A model generated the notes under the pieces. It was not told where the DNA came from. It was given only the letters and a program-made list of their open reading frames with translations, and made no database searches. A DNA stretch of 64,000 nucleotides from Turnera subulata. Its lineage: Eukaryota > Streptophyta > Magnoliopsida > Malpighiales > Passifloraceae. The position numbers and the translations under genes are program-made. Below are positions 10,898 to 20,393 of this stretch, piece by piece. Numbering within the stretch: the first letter of the stretch is position 1; each line of letters begins with the position of its first letter. The stretch is taken from positions 19,307 through 83,306 of the forward strand of contig JAKUCV010004317.1 of assembly GCA_028386065.3 (NCBI GenBank), in the 5' to 3' direction.

Positions 10898-13002
10898 ATG
10901 GCCGACAACAACAACCCCAACCAACAACCCAACTCCTCCAACCCAGACAACATCGAACACATCACCTTCCCCTACCGTGTAACCCGACCTCTCTTCCAGA
11001 TTGTCCAACGCAACCTAACCATCAATCCACCACCAATGCAACCTCTACCCGTCCAACAAGGAATCCAAATCCACCCAGACATTCTCCGCGACCTCATCAC
11101 CCTTTTCGCCCAGACATACCCTGTTCCAACACCACCAACCACACTACTTGCCCTTCCACCGCCACCAGACACCCCAGAAACCAAAACACAACCCCAATCA
11201 CACCCAATAGCCACAATCACACCTCCGACCACCCTAGATGCTGAAATACTCCCCCAACATACACCACCACAACACCACCACCCGCATCACAGCAATACCG
11301 CCGCAAGCGGCGGAGAGCCATCCCAACAGAACCCATAATCGACCTCACCGAACCACCAATACCCCAAACAGAACCCCTAGACCTCAACATCGAACCCCCT
11401 CCTGAATCATCCTCCACATCCATTTCGATCCCCATACTTCCCAAACGACCATGCACCCGCTCATCCACCAAAACCAGAACCACCTTCAGCCGACCACCAC
11501 AGTCACCCTAGGAACCCAACACCGAGGAGCGATCCAAACAGAAACAGGATCGCCCTCCAAGGCAACCCATACCACTTCCCCAATTGGGACCTGCAGAAGC
11601 AGCAGAGGAACAAGAGGACCAAGATGCAGAGGCTGTAACCCCCTTCATCTTCACCCCTGCAAACTCCACCCACCGTCGCGCCTGGGTCTTCGCACAGACT
11701 CAGGCTGTATTGGTCAGCAGGTGGCTGAACATGGATGCCCTAAAGGCAATCGGGGCAAGGAACGCCGTTCGCCGCTACCTACTGCCAGTGGGGTGGCTCC
11801 TTTTTGCCACAGTGGGAGAGCCGACATACAACAACCTCACGCGCGAATTCTACAGCGCGCTCTCCTATCAACGCCCACAGGGTGAGGAGCCCGGCACAGC
11901 GCGATTTCGCCTGGGCAACACGAGCCGGGAGCTCACTGTTGCCCAATTAAATCAGATACTCGGGGCACCCAACAAAGGACACGAGCAGAGGACCGTTGAT
12001 TTTGACGAGGAGGCGTTCTGGAATGAAATCTCCACAACCCTGGGTTTAAACTCCTCCACCAGCTCCGCCACCTCTTTCCGTAGTCGCGGCCTTCGGATCA
12101 TCCAGCACTTCCTATCCCACAACATCTATGCCAGGAACAGTTGTCGCCTGACAGTTCAACATGAAGAGCTGTTCATCCTATGGTGCATGGTGCATCGCCA
12201 GCCGCTGAACACCGGCGCCTTCATCTTCCGCCGTTTCATCACCCAGCGGCGAGCACCTCACCTTCCCAGCACCGGTATCATCACAAGGATCGCCCGCCAC
12301 TTCAATATCCCCCTAGCCTAATACGACTTGGTTAGCGGGACCATCTGGATCGACCGCGGGATCCTGAGCCGGATGCACCTCCCACTCCCACAACCTCAAG
12401 AGCAAACAGAGGAACAGGTTGAGGCTGTGGAAGATGCACCAGCATACCACCACCTCCCACTCCCACAGCCTCAAGAGCAAACAGAGGAACAGGCTGAGGC
12501 TGTGGAAGATGCACCAGCAGACCACCCCGACCCACAAACGCAGACTCAAGCACAGGCACAGCCTCAGGCTCCCGCTCCAGCACAGCCTCGAGACCCCGCA
12601 CAGCGTCACGCTGTGACTCGAGACCCGGTGTTGGACTTCTTCGAGCACATGCAAGATTGGATGGGGCAACAGTTCATCCCTATCCTCCAGAACCAACACC
12701 GCCTACAAACCAGCATTGCTGCTCAAGAAGAACGCCTGCAGCGCATCCAAGAGAGCGTTACTGCTCAAGAAATTCGCCTCACTTCCTCTTTGGGTGACAT
12801 GCGCACCGCAATATCACGAAGCCTTGTGGAACTGAGGAGGAATGCAGAGGTGCAGACCCGAGGGATGCAGGATTTTCATAATCAATACATAGGGCTGCAC
12901 CAGCAGATCAACGAATCCATCTCCAATCTCCTCAACATAGCACGGTCGCTAGTGAGGCCGGCTCCAAAAGATCCACCAGCACGCAAGAGGCCCAGAAGTT
13001 GA
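10898..13002 (+). pseudogene. Third ORF of the Athila-type element (ATHILA ORF1-like, 'env' position), broken
   Basis: Starts at ATG 10898 (MADNNNPNQQPNSSNP) with a Pro/Asn/Gln-rich N-terminus. A frameshift between about 11245 and 11330 moves the frame into a basic RRKRRR cluster. A TAG at 11509-11511 precedes the conserved core (about 11640-12318), which has the family pattern LTREFYSAL, a central W-N-E-I block, then LFILWCMVHRQPLNTG. A TAA at 12319-12321 interrupts the frame before a Gln/Glu-rich tandem repeat (12379-12520, a 29-codon unit repeated about twice) and a coiled-coil-like tail. This matches the ATHILA ORF1 family found downstream of pol. Its function is not established. I see no signal peptide or transmembrane segment supporting an envelope role. 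Confidence 0.8.
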
Positions 13003-14520
13003 TCCATCTACCTCTCACCCAGTATAGCTTTAGGATGTTTAATCCCACCACATTGGATAGAACTTTTAGTTTGGGGTAGTTTTTGTAGCACATTTTAATT
13101 CCTTTTGCAATTATGTGTTTTCTTAGTTTGTATTTGTTTCGGCTTTGCACTTATTTCTGTTTTGTTCTTGCAGTGAGGACACTGCAAATTTTTCAGTTTG
13201 GGGTATTTTCGGGTGCAACTTAGCTTTTTGTATGCTTTTTGTATTCCCCACAGCATGATGCATTTTCTGGTGTACTTTCGAATTTTAAATTAATGCAAGT
13301 TTCAGTTCTCATTTTTCATTATATTTCTTACAGTGTGAGCCTGTACCTATATTTATGCACCCTCTGCACTTTCCATTTAATTCTACTCATACTCTAATCA
13401 CACGACTTGTCTTACTTCTCTTAAAATAAACAGAACAGGTTTAATTAAGCAACTGGCATCACAGGAAATCCGCCAAGAAGAGAAGAGTCCTGCTAATGTA
13501 TCTTTCCTACTTAGCACAGGCTCAGCCTGTACACCTTAGAACAGGCTCTCACTTCCATTAAGGCAAAATTTTATGCAGAATCTTCAAGAAAGGAGAGGAT
13601 CTAGGCCATCTTTCACATACCCACAGACCTCACTACCCACACCTTTCTCATCATACCCTTGCAACCCCATTTGAGCCAATAAGGACGGCCCCCAATTCAT
13701 TCATGTACTCTGCACAATCCTCCCCAACCAGTTGCAGCCTAAGCAGGGGCCGTCACTGCCCAAGAGGCACGAACTTCCTCCTACAGCCTCACCCTGTCAA
13801 TAAGCCTGTGAGCAAGGATTCGATCAAGTAAGAAATAGAGGATTACCCGTACTCAGCCTATACAACCCAGAAGTATATCCCCCTTCCCACTTGAAAAAAA
13901 AAATATTTCAGAAACAAGAAAAAGGGAAGAAGGGCGATGGCAACATTTTGTGAATCAAACTCCATCAAAATTCAATGGAGTAGACAGGTGCATCAATACA
14001 GTAGGCTGAGGCACGAAGAAACAATTGCTGAATAGCGTGAGACCTCGGAAAAACGAAGTCTACAGCCTCTACACAGCCCCAGGCTGTTCATAAATAAAAC
14101 AAAAGAAATCCAAGTTCACAGGCCATTGACCCTTGCTAAATCCATCCTCCTTCTTTTGACAACCCTCACCCAGCCTCAGTACAACACAGCCAAGCCCTAG
14201 TGATCCTAACTTGAAGACTTATGCACATTAGTGGAGATGAAAGTGACGGACCTGCATATGAGGTGATGTTTTCAAATCCTAAACTTTAGCAAAATTCTCT
14301 CCAAAAGGTAGAAGAATGGATACCAGTTGCAAGGTTATTCCTGTGATTTTTATGACCAAAAACTACTGACAAGGATTGTGGTTAGATTTGATGCAGTATT
14401 GAAGGAAAAAATCAGATGATGCTTGAATTAAAACGCCACATGGAAGGAACTTAGTGAAAATCTGATGAATTGAAACTACTCTGCCTTCCTTTCGAGAACC
14501 ACTCCTTTTTCTTTTCTTTA
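13003..14520. other. 3' non-coding region of the Athila-type element
   Basis: No gene. It contains a hairpin plus purine-tract module (13168-13207) that duplicates the true polypurine tract structure, a further TTTAGTTTGGGGTA block at 13066-13079, and palindrome copies such as CACAGGCTCAGCCTGTAC at 13515-13532. Such long 3' leaders are usual in Athila elements. Confidence 0.6.
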
Positions 14521-14521
14521 A

Positions 14522-14560
14522 TTGCTTGAGGACAAGCAAAATCTTCAGTTTGGGGTATTT
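14522..14560 (+). other. Hairpin and polypurine tract of the Athila-type element
   Basis: TTGCTTG-AGGA-CAAGCAA (14522-14539) forms a perfect 7-bp stem with a four-base loop. It is followed by TTCAGTTTGGGGTATTTT, which abuts the 3' LTR. The GAGGACAAGC block before the purine tract is a known hallmark of Athila/Tat elements. Confidence 0.75.
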
Positions 14561-16678
14561 TGATGTATGTGAAATATGCATAGTTTAAGGCATAATTTTG
14601 TACTCAAATCGTTCTCAATTCATCATGATTATATGCCTAATATGCAATATTCCATCATATTCCTCCAATTTACATCTCTTACTGTATGATTAGTGGTTTC
14701 AGGTACATTTTCGCCAAATCAAGAGGATTTCATTGAAGAATTTGAAGATACAGCCTCAGTCACAGCGTGAGCCTGTGACAGAGCCTGTAAGCCTGTCCTT
14801 GAGGCTGTCGTTCAACAAGAACCCAGCAAGCAACCTCAAACCACCCTTGGATCACCGATTTTTCACTGAATCACATTGCACTCACCAGATCCAGGAAGTC
14901 CTCAAGTCATCTCACCATTGGCTAAAGGAGCAGGAACCAATTAAAGGGAGAATTTGAGAAAGAACCCTTACAGCCTCAGCCACAGCGTGAGGCTGAGCAT
15001 TCTGCAGAAACCCAGGAAGTACAAGGGAATAAAAAAATTGTCGCCACTTGCACTTTCCACCCCACCAACATAAACAATTATTCCCCTGACATTCTCAGAG
15101 CACGTTTGAAGGAAAAGGAGAAATGGGCACATGCCACCTAGGAATCTTCTTAAACTAGAATTATCCTCTGCAAAAGGAGGCGCCTTGGAACTCACAACCC
15201 ACCAACTGTTGCCCATCACGCTCCCTGCTCTGACACACACAAACAAGACTGGAGAATAATCAGAACCACTTGCCCAGACAAGAAGGAGCTTTCCAGCAAC
15301 GAGGGGAGAAGGAGACCAAAGGGGATGCACCCTATAAAAGGGGAGGAGGGCAGGCGACAGAGAGCATTGAGTCATCGATTGGAGCTGAGAAGAAAACCCA
15401 GAATTCAGGGAACTAAGGGAAAACACGATTCTGCAGCCTTTCTGGGCAGAAATTGTGTTGCCCTCACTCTCAGTTCACTCGAAAACACCATGACATCCCA
15501 TACCTCCATCGTTTTTGTAATTCCAGTTATGAACTAAACGACCCCTTCTTAGGTTGAAGGGGAAACATGTATTCGATTTGTGTTTAATAAACTGCTCCAG
15601 TTTTAACCCCCTCCTTCTTGCTTTAGTTGTTGAGTTATTAATCCATGTTTAGGTTTTGATCAAACCAATGCATGAACTCAAGTAGCTAGGTGAATAACCG
15701 AAAGGAGAAACCTTAGTCACCAGAAAAACAACAACCAAGCCTTAGTTTTTAACTCGTGACAGAATTAGAAACTAGGTGAGGAATTAGCCTCAACACCAAA
15801 TCTTCATCCCCCTTGAGTTTGACCTATGCGAAAGCACTTGGAATATGAGAACCTTGGGAGGAACCTGTGAGTGAAAACAAATGGGTTCAGTATAGGTTGA
15901 GAGCGCCTGCAAGAACCAATCTTTATAATTGACCTTTTGCCGTCCACAGCCTCAGGCTGTGCCCAGCATAGCCTCAGCTTGTCACAGTGTATTTTGCTGT
16001 CGACAGTGCCAAGCTATAGCAAGCACAGCCTCACTCTGTGACAGTACGAGTCAAGAGATAACACCATTCCTAGTTTGATTCTTGATTGATTATTGGGTAG
16101 CATATTCTTATTTAGTAGCAACCTGGCGAAGGACCGAAAGGAGAAGCCAGGAGTGCTAGACCTACAATAGTCAACCTTTACTCCTTAAGCTTTCGAAAGA
16201 AGGTAAGGAGACACTGTGGGAACCCGCACCAACACCGAGCTTAATCCCTAGGTGGACGTCTACTCTAGTGACAGGGGGTAGATGGAAGCTTAGGGAACTA
16301 TTAATAAGATCGAAAGCCGTCGATAGTACCTTAGGTTGGGAGCCCCGTCAAGACATCTCATTAGTCACAGCCTCATCACAGTGTCAGTCTGTGACTGAGG
16401 CTGTACAGTAGTTTACAAGCATAAAACCGGTACATGTGGACCCCGGATGCCTAAGAATTCACCATTCCTGATCTCTTCCTCAGTTAAATTCTTGTTACAT
16501 TTATTTTACTGCTTGCTTTTATTTCTCTACCATTATTCGTCAAATTCACCCCTTGTTTAATTGTTCTCCAGTCTAGTTAGTCCGAAATTGAAGTAAAATT
16601 AATTCCACCCAGTCCCTGTGGATACGACCTTGATAAGTACTACATTGACCCTGTGCACTTGCAGGAAAGCACGCATCA
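14561..16678 (+). repeat. 3' LTR of the Athila-type element
   Basis: Nearly identical to 2241-4346, ending CGCATCA at 16678. It carries an extra 12-bp unit near 14797 and the perfect palindrome CACAGCCTCAGGCTGTG at 15945-15961, which is degraded in the 5' LTR. Confidence 0.92.
15333..15339 (+). promoter_or_regulatory. Candidate TATA box in the 3' LTR
   Basis: CCTATAAAAGGGG at 15331-15343 has the form of a plant TATA box and lies before a GC-richer leader. The 5' LTR and the third Athila-type LTR (near 63270) both read TACAAAA here, so the canonical box is peculiar to this LTR. Confidence 0.5.
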
Positions 16679-19066
16679 CGCGCCCCGCTCGCCTTCCTGC
16701 CCGCTTGCTGCTGCCGCTGAGGACACTTCGTCGCCGCCGGAGTTGCAGCAACTCACAGCCGTGTGTCGCCGCCCGTGTCCACCGTGAGAAGCACCCCCGT
16801 GCACGACGCCTCCTCTTCCTCGCACGACCCGACCGCAGCTCCTCCTGCTGCCACCGCGCCTCGTCGCCGCCGCCTCGCCTCCCGAGTTCGCTGCTGCCGC
16901 CTCACCTGCAGCCGTCGACCCGCGACCACCTGCTACCCGAGCAACCGCTGCGATGACGCTGCACCGGGATCTACAGCTGCCACCGACGACACCCTCGCGT
17001 CGCCTCGGAGTCGCCTGCCTCGTCGCTCGCTCGTCGTGCCGCCGCCTTCGCCCTGCCGTCGCTGCAACCGAGGTGAGCAGCAACCGAATGGTTGACGACT
17101 CAGTTCTGCCACGGGCTGGTGTTGATGGGTCGGGTTGACCGTTTGGCATATGGGTTTTAGTTTGGGTTTTGTTGAACTTGGGCTTATGGTTTGGGTTGGG
17201 TTTTGCTGAGGGGTTTGGTGCTTGTGGGCTGGGTTGATTGGGCTGGTCACCTGGGCCTGCTGCATGGGCTTGGATTGGCCTGTGCAGTGGGTTGGGTTGA
17301 CACTATTTGGCCCAGTCCGAAAAAAAAATAATAAACAAAAATAATAAATAAATAAATAAATATAGATATATATATTTATTTTCACTGGTATATAATTAAT
17401 TATGGGAATACTTTTGGAAATATATATATATAGTATACATAATTAATATTTCTAAAAAAATAGATTATTATGTTGATATATAATGATTTGAAAATGTATT
17501 TTGTCTTTAGAAAATATATATATGTATATTTATAATTCGTATTTATTTTCAAAAAATAAAGTTTATATAAATATATTTCTGGAAGTATGGTTTCCTAATA
17601 TAATAATATTTGATAATTATTATTGGTAAGTAATATATATTATGGAAATAATTTTGGGAAAACACATATATATGATATAATTTCTAGGAAAATTATATTG
17701 TTATTATTTTGGAAGAAAAAGTATAATTATTATATATAAATATTTAAAGGAAAATTTTAATTAAAGTATGGTACCGAAATTATATTCGGAAATACGTACG
17801 GTTAAATATTTTCGGTAAATGGAAATAATAACGGATATGAATCGGGATGGGTATAATTCGCAGTATTGGCATCATAGTATACCGATTATGTGCATTTATG
17901 TGAGTGTATATTGATTTGTGGTATAGGTTGGATATCGGGCAGTTTCCCGAGGAGCCGGCGTCGGACCGGTCATAGTTTCCGAAGTTGAGTAATCGGCCAA
18001 GGTGAGGATGGATTTCCTTCATTATGTGCCTATATTACTCGGTTATTGTGTTTGATGTTTATTGCACTGTTGGTTGTTGCATTTGTTGTGATTGTTGTCG
18101 GGATGTTTATCCCAGTATGTTGATTTGGTTTTTGGGATGTTTATCCCCGTACGTCAAGTTTTTGGATGTTTATCCTTGTGTCTTTTTGGCATAAATAAAT
18201 TGGAATAAATAATAATTGGTGATGAGGATGTCGATCCTTGATTTTGGATAGGGATGTCTATCCCGGTGTTTTGGTTAGGGATGTTGATCCCTAAGATTTG
18301 GATTTTGGATGATGATAATATAATTGTCACGTGGTAAGTAGTGGTACGACTCGATGGTTTAAGACTGTTTCGTGGTGGCCATGACCTGGGTTACTTGATA
18401 AGCATGTCTATGCTTGGGATGTCTATCCCGTGATTATTTTTCGGATGTCTATCCCTGGGTTCGTATTTTTGGGATGTCGATCCCTGGGTTCTCTGGATTT
18501 GGTCTGGCACCCGGAATGTGTTGATAACCAGGTCTGACCTCTAGCTTATCCGTGACGGGGCCCGGAAAGATAAAATTGGATAATTGGATTTTACTTGAGT
18601 CTTTTCGGTTTTGGACCGGTTTTGGGTCGAGTCTTTTGGTTGGGCTGTTTAGCCTGTGTTTTCGACTTGAGTAATTTTTAGTTGCATATTGATTGTCTTT
18701 CCTTCGTCAGTGAGCACTTCGGACTCACCCCTCACCTGCGGGCTTTCATCCCGTAGGATGAGTTATTTGTTGGACAGGATTGGTGCATTCCAGACAGGCT
18801 GCGATGTTATCCCTTGGACAGGGCTCGGATCCATAGTTTGCATCTATGTCGCATACAGTGTTTATGTGAGTTATAAGTCTTCCGCTGTGTAGTTATTTGA
18901 GTTATTGGGCCATTGGGCCGGTTTTGTTATTTATTGTTATTTTTATTATGGGCTGTTGAGCCCGGTTATCTGTTGTATACACTGTATACTGGATTATGTT
19001 GGGTTGGGTTGTCACAGTTCCGGCACGTGTTTATTGTGTACGGTAAATACGGGTCGGGGCGTTTCA
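16679..19066 (+). repeat. 3' LTR of the Tekay-like element, second part
   Basis: Continues the LTR cut at 2240. It contains a GC-rich block (16680-17110), an AT-rich block (17330-17790), the palindrome array (18100-18484), and ends GGGTCGGGGCGTTTCA. The same terminus, inverted, opens the solo LTR at 20394. Excluding the Athila insertion, the LTR is about 3.0 kb. Reading frames within it (for example 16763-17095) are shadows of GC-rich composition. Confidence 0.75.
18100..18484. repeat. Array of about ten GGGAT-NNNN-ATCCC palindromes
   Basis: Near-copies of GGGATGTTTATCCC or GGGATGTCTATCCC occur at 18100, 18134, 18163, 18225, 18251, 18278, 18400, 18416, 18443 and 18471. Variants keep dyad symmetry: AGGAT pairs with ATCCT at 18225, and AAGCAT pairs with ATGCTT at 18400-18415. 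Spacing is irregular. Confidence 0.8.
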
Positions 19067-19985
19067 TGATGCCACGTGGCATGGCATGTGGCAAATTATT
19101 GGCCCCCCACATTCTTATACTTTTTGTTCGGTTCTTTTATGTATCTGTACTTTTTTTGGCACATCTTATACTTGTACTATATTAAATGGTTCTATTCTGT
19201 CCTTCTATTAATCTAGCCTAACGGACTTCAACTAATGCCGGGTGGCTTTTGTCATGTGGAATTTTTTTGGGCCCACTAATTGATAAAATAATACAAAAAT
19301 TAATTAAGGTTAATTTTTTGTGAAAAAAGAGAAAAATATTTTATGCTCTGAAAATCACCAATAATTTTCATGGGCCACACTAATCGATAAAATAATTTTT
19401 ATTTTTATAGAATTTTGAAACAAAAAAAAGTAATAAAAAGGTTAACTAAGATTAATTTTTTTTTAAAAACAAAAGAGGAAAACGTTTTATGCCATGCAAA
19501 TCACCAATAATTATTATAGACCCCACTAATCAATAAAATAATTTTTGCTCGGACATAATTTTGAAACTGGAAAAAGTAATAAAAAGATTAGTTGTAGTTA
19601 GTTTTTTTGTGAAAAAAGAGAAAAACATTTTAAATCCTGCAAAAAACTTGAAAATAGAAAAAATAAAGGTTAAATTGTATAACTTTTTTATAAAATTAAA
19701 AAATCATTAAAAATAAAAATTAATTTTGTATTTTTTCTTTTTTAGACGAATCATTTCTTATTTTATCAATCACTAAGGCCACAAAAATTCCACGTGACAA
19801 AAGCAACCTAGAAGTAATTGAAATCCATTAGACTAGATTGATATAAGTACGAAATAGAACTATTTGACATAGTACATGTATAGGATATGCAAAGAAAAAA
19901 TTACAGATATATAAAAGAACCAAACAAAATAGTATAGGAATATGGGGGGCCAATAATTTGCCACATGTGATGCCACGTGGCATCA
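19067..19985. mobile_element. Non-autonomous TIR DNA transposon (MULE-like), no transposase
   Basis: About 220 bases at the left (19067-19288) reappear inverted at the right (about 19759-19985). The shared outer block is TGATGCCACGTGGCAT, followed by a segment GGCAAATTATTGGCCCCCCA. Between the arms lie three imperfect direct repeats of about 105-147 bases (from 19269, 19371 and 19517), each beginning with a CCCACTAAT-GATAAAATAA-like block. Long TIRs, internal tandem repeats and no coding potential suggest a Mutator-like MITE, but I could not find a clean 8-10-bp target duplication. The left arm abuts the LTR end at 19066 directly. Confidence 0.6.
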
Positions 19986-20388
19986 AGTCTGCCACTTGTC
20001 ACACCACGTGGCATTAGTTAACTGTTAAATTGACGGGAGATAGACGGAAGAATACAATGGAATCGATTGATATAATAGAAGTATAGGATGAGCCAAAAAA
20101 AAAAAAAGTAAAGGTACTTAAAAGAATCGAATTAAATAGTAAAGACATGTTGGAGGGCCATAATCCACTGTTAATATAAGAACAATTTAAAATACCTTGT
20201 GATGAAATTTCGTTAGGATACATCCCTGTGATGTTCTCAACACTAAAATCAGATTAGTAAGTCTTGTCCGAATGTATATTTGTATTTTCTTATATAAGGA
20301 GAATAAGTATTACGGGATGAGAAACCAAAAACAAAACTTTTTTCCACTTTTACGATGCTAATCAATTTTTTCAATAAATTCTCACACA
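19986..20388. other. Flanking DNA with a second, diverged TIR-like arm
   Basis: No gene. 20000-20175 resembles the right arm of the preceding transposon (ATTGATATAA...GTATAGGATG...GGAGGGCCATAAT), which suggests a related element or an older nested end. The palindrome CCACGTGG occurs again near 20003. Confidence 0.45.
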
Positions 20389-20393
20389 GTATT

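Larger units (their letters stand above)
2241..16678 (+). mobile_element. Complete Athila-type Ty3/gypsy retrotransposon, nested in the Tekay-like LTR
   Basis: Two LTRs of 2106 and 2118 bases (TGATGTATGTG...CGCATCA) flank a primer-binding site, gag, pol, a third ORF of the ATHILA ORF1 family, and a polypurine tract. Total length is 14.4 kb. The flanks are CGCGG (left) and CGCGC (right), a 5-bp target duplication with one mismatch. By eye the LTRs differ at roughly 40 substitutions plus one 12-bp indel, about 2%, which indicates a recent insertion. Pol and ORF3 carry stops and frameshifts, so this copy is not autonomous as it stands. Gag is open. A short palindrome recurs throughout the element. 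Confidence 0.95.

Noticed and set aside
10898..13002. A retroviral envelope protein
   Set aside because: It lies in the env position but shows no signal peptide, cleavage site or transmembrane helix. The core matches the ATHILA ORF1 family.
16618..17149. GC-rich ORFs on both strands (Arg/Ala-rich)
   Set aside because: Part of the Tekay-like LTR. Composition-driven, overlapping in several frames.
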